15,659 nucleotides of DNA from positions 1 to 15,659 of the forward strand of contig CAMFZA010000010.1 of NCBI GenBank assembly GCA_946002345.1, in the 5' to 3' direction. The notes below the pieces were generated by a model, which had not been told where the DNA came from, did not search any database, and saw only the letters and a program-made list of their open reading frames with translations. Position 1 is the stretch's first letter; the number at the start of each line of letters is the position of its first letter. A program made the position numbers and the translations under genes. This document shows, piece after piece, positions 6,131 through 13,098 of the stretch. Origin of the DNA: an uncultured Phascolarctobacterium sp. (GTDB lineage Bacteria > Bacillota > Negativicutes > Acidaminococcales > Acidaminococcaceae).

Positions 6131-6877
6131 ATGGATGGCATGGAGGTTAAGCTAACAGCAGAGCCGTGGAGAGATAATATTGATAGGGACATGAGCTTGG
6201 CAGAGCATTTGACGGAGCTGCGAAGCTGTTTATTCAAGGCTGGAGCTGCTTTAATAGCAGGAACTGCTGTGAGCTTTTATTATCTAGAGTATATCATTAA
6301 GACTTTGACTGCTCCCGTAGGTCAATTATATTATTTGCGTCCGGCAGAGGCCTTTATGGTCTACTTAAAAATCGCTTTACTAGCTGGCTTGATATTAGCT
6401 TCGCCCATGGTGCTTTACCAGCTGTATAGCTTTGTAAGACCGGCGTTAACCCTGCGGGAAAAGCATTATGCTCTCTGCACCATTCCTATAATTATAGTGC
6501 TTTTTCTTGGGGGGATGCTCTTTTCTTACTATTTTGTGTTTCCTAGGGCTGTGGAATTCTTTTTAGGCTTTGGTGCTGAGCATGTCAGTCCTTTGATTTC
6601 CATGGAAAGCTACTTGGATTTTATGTTGATGCTGGTAGTGCCCTTTGGCTTTGTTTTTAATATACCGGTTGTGCTATTGTTCTTGGTGTATGTAAAGCTT
6701 GTGCCTGTGCAGGCGTTAAGTAAATATCAAAAGCATGTGATTTTGGCGGCCTTTATTGTGGCAGCTTTGATTACGCCCACACCAGATATTATCACGCAAA
6801 GCCTTTTGGCTCTGCCCATGGTTGTGCTTTATGAGGTGAGCTTGGTGATGTGCAGGTTTTTGCTTGCTAAGAATTAA
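6131..6877 (+). CDS. tatC: Sec-independent (twin-arginine) translocase subunit TatC
   Basis: 248 residues and six membrane segments (about 34-53, 70-92, 109-130, 158-178, 190-208, 213-236). The N-terminal motif HLTELR (26-31) and the conserved first-periplasmic-loop/second-helix region with P-A-L-T-L-R-E-K (about 104-111) are diagnostic. TatC recognises the RR signal peptide and recruits TatA. It is the last gene of the operon that encodes a Tat substrate (the flavodoxin), so it may be a dedicated translocase, although other Tat genes elsewhere in the genome cannot be excluded. The ribosome binding site AAGGGTG/TAGG is modest; a second in-frame ATG 9 bp later (6140) is possible. A strong terminator follows after about 50 bp. 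Confidence 0.95.
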   Translation: MDGMEVKLTAEPWRDNIDRDMSLAEHLTELRSCLFKAGAALIAGTAVSFYYLEYIIKTLTAPVGQLYYLRPAEAFMVYLKIALLAGLILASPMVLYQLYSFVRPALTLREKHYALCTIPIIIVLFLGGMLFSYYFVFPRAVEFFLGFGAEHVSPLISMESYLDFMLMLVVPFGFVFNIPVVLLFLVYVKLVPVQALSKYQKHVILAAFIVAALITPTPDIITQSLLALPMVVLYEVSLVMCRFLLAKN

Positions 6878-6926
6878 AAATGGGCGAAGCTAGATGTGCC
6901 ATAATTTCTGCGAATTAATAAGTCAG

Positions 6927-6964
6927 AAAAAGAGCTGAAGCAATGTGTGCAGCAGCTCTTTTTT
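6927..6964 (+). terminator. Terminator after tatC
   Basis: The stem GAGCTG (6932-6937) / CAGCTC (6953-6958) is extended by an A-run (6927-6931) opposite the T-run (6959-6964). The loop is 15 nt. It closes the redox/Tat operon. Confidence 0.8.
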
Positions 6965-6968
6965 GCTG

Positions 6969-6974
6969 TATAAT
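6969..6974 (+). promoter_or_regulatory. Putative -10 of the metallophosphoesterase gene
   Basis: A perfect TATAAT lies 5 bp after the terminator T-run and 39 bp before the next start codon. The -35 at a 17-bp distance is poor (TGTGCA, 3 of 6, and inside the terminator stem-loop). Confidence 0.4.
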
Positions 6975-7013
6975 AGTTTATAGGTACGAAACTAGTAAAT
7001 TGATAGGTGCATA

Positions 7014-8327
7014 ATGAATAAAAAAATTATTTTTCTAATTATAAGCTGCATGGCCCTGTTTTTAGCAGGTTGTGGCAGTGTGCAGCAGGGTACAAGGGGC
7101 AGTGACAACTCCGTTGGCGTGAGCTTCGTGCGTCAGCTGGTGGCAGAGGATAATTCTACTTGCCGGACCATTATGTGGCAGAGCCAGGTGCGTCAAGGCT
7201 ACAGCGTGGAGTACCGCCTGAAGAGTAGTGGGAATACTGGAGCTAATCAGGGTGCTGCGCAACAAGCTAGTGTTGGAACGGGAGCAGTGTTGACCCAAGC
7301 AGCAACGGAATGCTCCTTTAAGGAAGCGAAGACTGATTATCTGCAATATCAGGTGCAGCTACAGGATTTACAACCTAGTAGCATCTATGAATATCGCATT
7401 GTAACTGCAAAAAGCAAGGGTGCTTGGCACAGCCTCAAAACCAATAATGATAAGGGCTTCACTGCCTTAATTTTCCCCGATTCCCAAAGCAGCGACTACA
7501 GCGGCTGGCAGCAGCTGGCACGAGCTGCGCAGCAAAGGCATAAGGAGTCGGAGCTTTACATCAACATGGGCGACCTTGTGGATAATGGGCAGGACGGCAG
7601 CCAATGGCGAGCATGGCTGGGCAGCGTGGAGCCATTCAGCGCTGATACGGCCTTTGCCCCTGTCATTGGCAACCATGAGGCCTATAGCTTGGATTGGAAA
7701 ATGACCCCGCCTAAGGCATACATCAATCTTTTTGCAGTGCCGGAAAATGGTTTACCCGAGTACAAGCGCCAATTTTATAGCTTTGATTATGGCCCCGTGC
7801 ATTTTACGGTGCTGGATACCAATTTTCATGAAGCACAGGGCTGGCAGCCCCAGCTTTTGGCAGATGAATTGCGTTGGCTGGGGCAGGACTTGGCTAAGAG
7901 CAAGGCGCGTTGGAAAATAGTGCTGCAGCATAGGGATATCTTTATGTATGCCTTTAGCAAGGAGTCTGGCAGGCCGGAGCGGGCCACCTTTTTCCTTGAT
8001 TTCAGTCGCCAGCTTATGCCGCTGTACGAAAAATATAAGGTTGATGCGGTACTGAGTGCTCATCTGCACACCTATCGTCGGCGGATGCCTTTGCGTAATT
8101 TTGCTCCCTCTGAGGATGGCATCACCTATATCCTGACAGGGGTAGCCGGCAATGTGCGCTATCCCAAGCTGTGGGGCGATTTTGCTTGGGACGCAGCCCG
8201 TGCACCCCAGCCTGAAACTGCCAATTACATGACGCTGGATGTGTCCCAGGAAAAGCTGCTCTTTAGGGCCTTTTTGCCCGATGGCAAGCAATTTGACGAG
8301 GTGGAAGTGAAAAAACAAAATATCTAA
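7014..8327 (+). CDS. Lipoprotein metallophosphoesterase with purple-acid-phosphatase-type N-terminal domain
   Basis: 437 residues. The lipoprotein signal ends in the lipobox LAGC (17-20). A fibronectin-like domain (about 35-145), of the type found before purple acid phosphatases, ends with LQPSSIYEYRI. The calcineurin-like catalytic domain (about 148-395) has the metal-ligand blocks PDSQ (Asp156; Gln in place of the usual His), GDLVDNG (Asp187, Asp190), GNHE (219-222), QHRD (His306) and AHLH (His350, His352), so the di-metal site looks almost intact. It should hydrolyse phosphate esters or diesters outside the cytoplasmic membrane; the substrate is unknown. Residues 74-98 (Gly/Ala/Gln-rich) look like an insertion loop. 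The Shine-Dalgarno (GATAGG) before ATG 7014 is weak. It stands alone as a transcription unit between two terminators. Confidence 0.9.
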   Translation: MNKKIIFLIISCMALFLAGCGSVQQGTRGSDNSVGVSFVRQLVAEDNSTCRTIMWQSQVRQGYSVEYRLKSSGNTGANQGAAQQASVGTGAVLTQAATECSFKEAKTDYLQYQVQLQDLQPSSIYEYRIVTAKSKGAWHSLKTNNDKGFTALIFPDSQSSDYSGWQQLARAAQQRHKESELYINMGDLVDNGQDGSQWRAWLGSVEPFSADTAFAPVIGNHEAYSLDWKMTPPKAYINLFAVPENGLPEYKRQFYSFDYGPVHFTVLDTNFHEAQGWQPQLLADELRWLGQDLAKSKARWKIVLQHRDIFMYAFSKESGRPERATFFLDFSRQLMPLYEKYKVDAVLSAHLHTYRRRMPLRNFAPSEDGITYILTGVAGNVRYPKLWGDFAWDAARAPQPETANYMTLDVSQEKLLFRAFLPDGKQFDEVEVKKQNI

Positions 8328-8370
8328 TCTAGATTTGTATAATCATGATTAGATATTTTTCGGGATTAGA

Positions 8371-8419
8371 AAAAGCTGTATTCCTTAGTCTTATACTTCG
8401 GAATACAGCTTTTACTTTT
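8371..8419. terminator. Bidirectional terminator, hairpin family A copy 1
   Basis: A perfect 14-bp stem, AAAAGCTGTATTCC (8371-8384) / GGAATACAGCTTTT (8400-8413), with a 15-nt loop and T-rich ends on both strands. It lies between the converging metallophosphoesterase and TauE genes. The outer 13 bp of the stem recur in the hairpin at 9397-9440. Confidence 0.9.
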
Positions 8420-8430
8420 TAGGGCATATT

Positions 8431-9192
8431 TTAAAATGCGCTCATTAAAAATTTAATGCCTGTGATACATACTAGCACGCTGGAAAATTTTAGCAGATAG
8501 GAGGATTTCAGCCTTTGGGCTATTTGCACGCCCATTTGAGCACCAATAAAGGCGCCTACACCAATGCCCAATCCTGTAGTCCAGGCGATATGACCTAAGT
8601 AAGCATGGCTCAGCATGCCCGATAAGGAGGACACCGCTAAAATGCAGGTGGAGGTGGCAATGGCCACGTGGACAGGAAACTGCAGGATATAGGCCATGAA
8701 GGGCACATGCACGATACCACCGCCAATGCCCAAAATGCTGGCCAAAAAGCCTACAAAAACACTGCACAGTACGCCCAGCTGCCAATTATAGTGTTCTGGT
8801 ACCTTGGCATTAGCACCGGTAGAACTGTCCTTTTTCTTTGCTTTAGTAAACATATTATAGGCAAGTCAGACAAATATCAGGCAAAAAACTCCGAAAAAAA
8901 GCCGACCTTGTAAAAATTCTGCTGCAAAGCTGCCCAAAAAGGCCCCTGGGACAGTAGCCAGAGCAAATTTGATGGCAGCATCCACGCAGACCTGCTTTTG
9001 GCGCATATAACCCAAGGTGCCGGAAATAGAATTTAACAAGACAACTAGAACTGAAGTTCCAATTGCAACCTGTGGCTCATAGCCCCAATAAAAAACTAGC
9101 AGGGGCACAATCACCACTCCGCCACCAATGCCTAGCAGTGAGCCTAAAATGCCTACAAAAATGCCAACGATTAAAAATAAGATTAACTCCAT
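8431..9192 (-). pseudogene. TauE/SafE-family anion permease, interrupted by in-frame TGA
   Basis: One minus-strand frame runs from ATG 9192 (AGAGG about 10 bp upstream) to TAA at 8431, 254 codons, which is the usual length of TauE/SafE permeases. It is broken only by TGA at codon 109 (8868-8866). Each half holds one of the two family repeats: GIFVGILGSLLGIGGG (10-25) before the stop, and FVGFLASILGIGGG after it. The stop falls at the end of a membrane helix (LFFGVFCLIFV), just before the basic mid-protein loop (MFTKAKKK). The ATG after the stop (8853) has no Shine-Dalgarno, so separate translation of the second half is unlikely. TauE/SafE proteins export sulfite, sulfonates or related organic anions. 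A GTG/TTG start farther upstream (9213) is less likely. Confidence 0.85.
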
Positions 9193-9231
9193 TCGTATTC
9201 CTCTATCACTCAATCTCTCTCACAAATGGAA

Positions 9232-9303
9232 GTAAAGCTTTTCTTGCTACTTCATGTAAACTATTATATCATAGTTATTTCAGGATACAAGTAAAAGCTT
9301 TAC
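9232..9303. repeat. 11-bp inverted repeat flanking the tauE promoter
   Basis: GTAAAGCTTTT (9232-9242) and its exact reverse complement AAAAGCTTTAC (9293-9303) lie on either side of the minus-strand promoter at 9263-9290. One arm is just upstream of the -35 and the other in the leader. They are candidate operator sites for a regulator not encoded here. Confidence 0.45.
9263..9290 (-). promoter_or_regulatory. Promoter of the tauE-like gene
   Basis: On the minus strand TTGTAT (9290-9285), a 16-bp spacer and TATAAT (9268-9263) preceded by TGA, an extended -10. The start codon is at 9192, giving a leader of about 65 nt. Confidence 0.6.
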
Positions 9304-9325
9304 ATTTATGCATGCACAAATAAAC

Positions 9326-9363
9326 AAAGCCTACTCTTGCAATGTTCTGCGAGAGTAGGCTTT
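9326..9363 (-). terminator. Terminator-like hairpin, family B copy 1
   Basis: A 15-bp stem, 9326-9340 with 9349-9363, one imperfect pair and an 8-nt loop. On the minus strand it is followed by TTTGTTTATTTG. It lies between yigZ and the tauE promoter. The same 36-nt unit, in the opposite orientation and with 4 differences, is at 13011-13046. Confidence 0.7.
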
Positions 9364-9396
9364 GCTGCTTTAGCTAATTCTTCTTGGCTCTTCGTC

Positions 9397-9441
9397 AAAA
9401 GCTGTATTCTAAGGCAGTAACCCCTCAGAATACAGCTTTTT
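9397..9441 (-). terminator. Terminator after yigZ, hairpin family A copy 2
   Basis: The 14-bp stem AAAAGCTGTATTCT (9397-9410) / AGAATACAGCTTTT (9427-9440) with a 16-nt loop lies 12 bp downstream of the yigZ stop on the minus strand. The outer 13 bp are the same as in the hairpin at 8371. Confidence 0.85.
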
Positions 9442-9452
9442 GCACAATAAAT

Positions 9453-10100
9453 TTATTTCACCAGCACTTCAGCGTACTCGCTGCCCTCCAGCTCTAACTC
9501 AATGGGCATATTTAAATGCTCGGTCAGCCAGGCTTCAGCTTCACTCTTTTGGACATCCTGCATTTTGAGGATGATTTTCGCTCGTAAATTATACTCTACA
9601 TCTGCAATTTCAAACAGATCCTGCTGGTAAAGGATATTCAAGATGCGGCCAACGCTGTTCACATCATATAAAAAGCTAAAACGGCTCATGAGGATTTTTT
9701 CTGCAATGCCGCACTCCTTCAGGGCACCGGCCACACTGCCGCTATAGGCACGGACTAAGCCCCCTGCTCCTAGCTTGATGCCGCCAAAATAACGTGTTAC
9801 TACTGCCGCAGTGCCCACCAGCTTATTCTTGCGCAGCACCTCCAGCATGGGTATGCCTGCCGTGCCGCTGGGCTCACCATCATCACTGGAGCGCTGAGCT
9901 AAATCATCCACAATATAGGCAGAGCAGTTATGGGTTGCGTCCCAAAACTCCTTTTTGATGGCTTTGATAAATTCTTGAGCTTCGGCTTCATTAGCCACCT
10001 TTTTTAAGGTACAGATAAAACGTGATTTTTCGATAACTATTTCGTTACGATAATCCCTGGTGATCCTATACAAGCTGTGTACCGCCGGCTGTTTTTTCAT
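9453..10100 (-). CDS. yigZ: YigZ/IMPACT-family protein
   Basis: 215 residues, the normal length. The N-terminal UPF0029/IMPACT domain (about 15-125) carries the signature SSDDGEPSGTAG (71-82) and the VTRYFGGIKLGAGGLVRAY block (101-119). The C-terminal ferredoxin-like DUF1949 domain (about 135-210) follows. Bacterial members (YigZ, YvyE) resemble eukaryotic IMPACT, a translation/stress regulator, but their role in bacteria is not settled. The ATG at 10100 has no clear Shine-Dalgarno, and an excellent promoter ends only about 15 bp upstream, so the transcript would have a very short leader. Two tandem hairpins end the unit. Family assignment is secure. Confidence 0.93.
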   Translation of the reverse strand: MKKQPAVHSLYRITRDYRNEIVIEKSRFICTLKKVANEAEAQEFIKAIKKEFWDATHNCSAYIVDDLAQRSSDDGEPSGTAGIPMLEVLRKNKLVGTAAVVTRYFGGIKLGAGGLVRAYSGSVAGALKECGIAEKILMSRFSFLYDVNSVGRILNILYQQDLFEIADVEYNLRAKIILKMQDVQKSEAEAWLTEHLNMPIELELEGSEYAEVLVK

Positions 10101-10114
10101 CTATTGCTAATACT

Positions 10115-10142
10115 ATTATAACACATATTAGCGTTTTAACAA
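10115..10142 (-). promoter_or_regulatory. Promoter of yigZ
   Basis: On the minus strand TTGTTA (10142-10137), a 16-bp spacer and TATAAT (10120-10115) with an extended TGT. The predicted start is within about 10 nt of the ATG, so the mRNA is almost leaderless. Confidence 0.65.
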
Positions 10143-10190
10143 TTTCTTGCTTAGATTTTGCCTTTACCCCTTTATTTCTTAGAGCAATTT

Positions 10191-10199
10191 TGTTATAAT
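10191..10199 (+). promoter_or_regulatory. Extended -10 promoter of the BASS transporter
   Basis: TGT-TATAAT (10191-10199), divergent from the yigZ promoter. The -35 region is weak (TTTATT at a 17-bp distance). It predicts a leader of about 98 nt before ATG 10304. Confidence 0.6.
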
Positions 10200-10220
10200 A
10201 GTGAACGTTTAAAATATAAA

Positions 10221-10270
10221 GGAAGGGGCCTGCCCTTAGCAAGGATTCTTCCAATGGGTAAACACCCGCC
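10221..10270 (+). promoter_or_regulatory. Structured leader of the BASS transporter mRNA
   Basis: Two nested or adjacent stems can form. GGAAG (10221-10225) pairs with CTTCC (10248-10252) around a GGG/CCC stem, and GGGT-AAAC-ACCC (10256-10267) is a small hairpin. The first would bury the Shine-Dalgarno of the short ORF at 10254. No known riboswitch class is recognised. Confidence 0.3.
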
Positions 10271-10286
10271 ATTATTTTTATTTTAG
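10254..10286 (+). CDS. Possible 10-residue leader peptide (uORF)
   Basis: ATG at 10254 follows AAGGA (10241-10245) by 8 nt and encodes MGKHPPLFLF, ending at TAG (10284-10286), 17 nt before the transporter start. The Pro-Pro pair and the Leu/Phe-only tail could slow ribosomes and so tie translation of the transporter to that of the leader. Such a short ORF can arise by chance; confidence is low. Confidence 0.25.
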   Translation: MGKHPPLFLF

Positions 10287-10303
10287 GGAAAGAGGTAATT
10301 CCA

Positions 10304-11287
10304 ATGAAACAAATCTGTGCAATGATTGGTAAGTTTTTTGGCATCATCGCCATTGTCTTCCTGATCCTCGGTATGACCATGCCCCAAAATTTCCTGTGGG
10401 TATTGGGTAAGGTTGGTGGCGTCAGCGTGCTTAGCTGCTTGCTTGGCGTGGTAATGTTCGGTATGGGTACCACCCTGAACCTGAAGGACTTCGCTTTAGT
10501 TTTAAAGCGTCCGCTTGATGTTCTGGTTGGCGCCTGCGCCCAATTCTTGATTATGCCTGGCTTGGCTTATCTTTTATCTACTGCCTTCGGCTTGGACCCT
10601 GCTTTGACTGCAGGCGTGGTTTTGGTCGGCACCTGCCCTGGCGGCACATCCTCCAACGTTATTACTTTCATGTCCAAGGGTGATGTGGCTCTGTCCGTAA
10701 CCATGACCAGCGTTTCCACCGTGCTGAGCCCGATTTTGACCCCCTTCATCACCTACTTGATCATCGGTCAAAAAATCGCTTTTGACCCCGTAGGCATGTT
10801 CTTCTCCATCGTGCAAATCGTCATCCTGCCCATTTGCTTAGGCTTGGCTGTAAAATCCTTCCTGCCGCGCTTGGCCGAAACTGCTGTGGATTATCTGCCC
10901 GCAGTTTCTTCTATCGCTATTTCCTTGATTATCGCCGGTGTTATCGGTGCAAGCCGCGATTTGATTTTGAAGACCTCCGGCCTGATTATTCTGGTTGTAA
11001 TCCTGCATAACTGCTGTGGTTATGCCTTGGGCTTTGGCCTTGCTCGCCTGTGCGGCATGAGCTGGAAAAAGGCTGTTGCCCTTTCCGTTGAGGTTGGTAT
11101 GCAAAATTCCGGCCTGGCAACTGGCTTGGCCAAGGCTCACTTCGCAGCTATGCCTGCTGCCACCGTTCCCGGTGCAGTATTCTCCGCTTGGCACAATATT
11201 TCCGGTGCTGTACTGGCTTGGCTCTTCCAAAACTATCTGAATCCCAAATTCGACCCTGAATATGGTAAGGATGAAGTCAAGGCGTAA
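10304..11287 (+). CDS. Bile acid:sodium symporter (BASS) family transporter
   Basis: 327 residues, about nine or ten membrane helices, no signal peptide. BASS hallmarks are present: GTTLNLKDF (55-63), the discontinuous-helix region GTCPGGTSSNVITF (109-122) and the second crossover EVGMQNSGLA (263-271), which together form the sodium and substrate sites. BASS proteins move organic anions (bile acids, pantoate, keto acids, pyruvate) with sodium; the substrate here cannot be told. The Shine-Dalgarno AGAGG precedes ATG 10304. Codon use differs from the neighbours, with many ATC, CTG, ACC, TCC and GGC codons, which points to high expression or a different origin. The leader is about 98 nt and may hold a short uORF. 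A strong terminator follows directly. Confidence 0.93.
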   Translation: MKQICAMIGKFFGIIAIVFLILGMTMPQNFLWVLGKVGGVSVLSCLLGVVMFGMGTTLNLKDFALVLKRPLDVLVGACAQFLIMPGLAYLLSTAFGLDPALTAGVVLVGTCPGGTSSNVITFMSKGDVALSVTMTSVSTVLSPILTPFITYLIIGQKIAFDPVGMFFSIVQIVILPICLGLAVKSFLPRLAETAVDYLPAVSSIAISLIIAGVIGASRDLILKTSGLIILVVILHNCCGYALGFGLARLCGMSWKKAVALSVEVGMQNSGLATGLAKAHFAAMPAATVPGAVFSAWHNISGAVLAWLFQNYLNPKFDPEYGKDEVKA

Positions 11288-11311
11288 GTAACTATATCTT
11301 TTGTTTGTGTG

Positions 11312-11347
11312 CTCCCCTGATATGGAATCGGGGGAGTTTTTCTTTTT
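11312..11347 (+). terminator. Terminator after the BASS transporter
   Basis: The 10-bp stem CTCCCCTGAT (11312-11321) / ATCGGGGGAG (11327-11336), with one wobble and a 5-nt loop, is followed by TTTTTCTTTTT. Confidence 0.95.
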
Positions 11348-11352
11348 GGATG

Positions 11353-11382
11353 ATGATATTACCGTGGCTTTTGTGCTATAAT
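11353..11382 (+). promoter_or_regulatory. Promoter of the ClC antiporter gene
   Basis: ATGATA (11353-11358, 4 of 6), an 18-bp spacer and TATAAT (11377-11382) with an extended TGC. The start codon is 48 bp downstream, behind GGGGAG. Confidence 0.6.
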
Positions 11383-11430
11383 GGTGGTGGATTTTTATGA
11401 AAAATTCCTAAGTGGGATGGGGAGAAGATT

Positions 11431-12996
11431 ATGAACGATAGAAGACAAATTATGGGTACCTATAAGTCCATCAGCGATTGGCATCATTTTCGCTTGCGCC
11501 TGTTTTTGGAAGGTATTTTGACAGGTATCTTTGCAGGCTTGGTCATTAGCCTCTTTCGTTGGGGCTTGACAGTGGCTGAAGAATGGCGCGTGGAGTTCTA
11601 TAAGGAGTTGGTTGAGCGGGATTGGAGCAGCACGGCAATGTGGTTTGTGGCTTTGCTGTTTATTGGAGTCGTGCTTTATAAGCTGACGCGCTTTGAGCCT
11701 ATGGCAGCAGGCAGTGGCATTCCCCAGGTTAAAGGAGCTCTTTTGGGTCTCATTAAAATGCGTTGGTTTCACGTTATGTGGGTTAAGCTTACTGCTGGTA
11801 TTATCGGTATTGGTGCAGGCTTGTCCCTAGGCCGTGAGGGACCCTCCATCCAGCTGGGTGCTGTGGCAGCCCAGGGGGTGAGCCGACTTTTGGGGCGCAC
11901 TCGTATGGAGGAGCGTTATTTGGTGACCAGTGGTGCCAGCGCAGGTCTTGCTGCAGCCTTCAATGCTCCCTTGGCAGGTGTTATTTTTGCTCTGGAGGAG
12001 CTGCATCGAAATTTTTCCATTATGGTGCTACTGCCATCCATGGCTGCGGCCATGACGGCAACAGTAATTTCTAGGGCCCTTTTTGGTAGGGATACTGTTT
12101 TTGATATCCCTGATTTGCAGCTTTTGCCCCTGCAGCATTATGGCATTGTCATTTTGGTGGCCTTAGTGGCCGGCCTGGCAGGTGTGGTTTTCAACAAGGG
12201 CTTGCTCAACATTGGCCGTTTTTATGGCTTACCAATTTTCAAAACCCAGCTGCACAAAATCAGCTTTGCCCTACTTTTAGCAGGCGTTTTAGGCTTTTTC
12301 CTGCCGGAGGTTTTGGGCGGTGCCAATAATTTGAATAATCAATTGGCAAAAACCCCTGTAACCTTGCAGATGCTCCTGCTCTTTTTAGCAGGAAAATACC
12401 TTTTTACCATAATCAGCTATGGCTGCGGCGTGCCCGGTGGTTTTTTCTTACCCATGCTGGTTATCGGGGCGCTTACCGGCAGCATTTGTGCTAATTTACT
12501 GGTGAGCCTGGGGTTTATCGAGGCCGTGTATGCTGCTAATATAGTAGTAATCGCTATGACGGCGCTCTTTTCCTCCTCCGTGCGTGCGCCTATTACAGGC
12601 ACGGTGCTGATTATGGAAATGACAGCTTCTTACCAACAGCTTTTGACCTTAGCTATCGCTGCTATGGTAGCCTTTGTCATTGCGGAGCTTTTTCATTCCA
12701 AGCCCATTTATGAGGAGCTTTTAAATCGCATGCTGCAAAAGGATAGGCCTGCCCATAAAACCTTAGAGCAGCGCAATGTGGTGGAAATATCCCTTTGCAG
12801 TGGCAGCCCCATTGCCAATAAGCTTATCAAGGACATTAAATGGCCTCATAATACCCTTTTGGTAGATATCAAGCGTGGTGAAGAGCAGATAACTCCTACC
12901 GGCGATACACGCTTGCTGGCTGGTGATTTTATTTATGTCTTCACCGAAAATGAGTATATCGAGGAGCTGCAGGCCATGGCTAGTGGTGAAGAATAA
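11431..12996 (+). CDS. ClC-family Cl-/H+ antiporter with C-terminal RCK_C (TrkA_C) domain
   Basis: 521 residues. The ClC domain (about 20-425) shows all anion-pathway signatures: GSGIP (94-98), GREGP (134-138, with gating Glu136) and GGFFLP (336-341). The internal proton-path glutamate is in LEEL (188-191), in the same context as ClC-ec1 (AFNAPLAGVIFALEE), so a coupled Cl-/H+ antiporter is more likely than a channel. The CLC-F fluoride-exporter variant is not supported, because GREGP and GSGIP are canonical. A C-terminal RCK_C-like domain (about 446-515, with D-T-R-L-L-A-G-D-F-I-Y-V-F) may bind a regulatory ligand. Likely roles are acid resistance or ion balance. ATG 11431 follows GGGGAGAAGATT; a second in-frame ATG is at codon 8. 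Monocistronic, between two terminators. Confidence 0.94.
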   Translation: MNDRRQIMGTYKSISDWHHFRLRLFLEGILTGIFAGLVISLFRWGLTVAEEWRVEFYKELVERDWSSTAMWFVALLFIGVVLYKLTRFEPMAAGSGIPQVKGALLGLIKMRWFHVMWVKLTAGIIGIGAGLSLGREGPSIQLGAVAAQGVSRLLGRTRMEERYLVTSGASAGLAAAFNAPLAGVIFALEELHRNFSIMVLLPSMAAAMTATVISRALFGRDTVFDIPDLQLLPLQHYGIVILVALVAGLAGVVFNKGLLNIGRFYGLPIFKTQLHKISFALLLAGVLGFFLPEVLGGANNLNNQLAKTPVTLQMLLLFLAGKYLFTIISYGCGVPGGFFLPMLVIGALTGSICANLLVSLGFIEAVYAANIVVIAMTALFSSSVRAPITGTVLIMEMTASYQQLLTLAIAAMVAFVIAELFHSKPIYEELLNRMLQKDRPAHKTLEQRNVVEISLCSGSPIANKLIKDIKWPHNTLLVDIKRGEEQITPTGDTRLLAGDFIYVFTENEYIEELQAMASGEE

Positions 12997-13010
12997 GCTG
13001 ATAAAGCAGC

Positions 13011-13050
13011 AAGCCTACTCTCGTAAAATAGTGCAAGAGTAGGCTTGTTT
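13011..13050. terminator. Bidirectional terminator-like hairpin, family B copy 2
   Basis: AAGCCTACTCTCG (13011-13023) pairs with CAAGAGTAGGCTT (13034-13046), one mismatch, then GTTTTGTATTT. It lies between the converging ClC and PdxR-like genes. It is a 36-nt match (4 differences) to the minus strand of the hairpin at 9326-9363. Confidence 0.8.
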
Positions 13051-13098
13051 TGTATTTAAGGGCCTTTGATTTAGAGATAAGGTCGCTATGGTCAATGC

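Noticed and set aside
7752..8318. Long antisense ORF within the metallophosphoesterase gene (188 codons)
   Set aside because: Product has no family features and no ribosome binding site, and it lies opposite a well-supported gene; a codon-bias shadow.
8866..8868. TGA in the TauE frame as a selenocysteine codon
   Set aside because: No stem-loop of the bacterial SECIS kind directly follows, the family has no known Sec or Cys at this place, and the residue lies at a helix end.
11431..12996. CLC-F-type fluoride exporter
   Set aside because: The anion-site motifs are the canonical GSGIP, GREGP and GxFxP of Cl-/H+ antiporters, and there is no fluoride riboswitch upstream.
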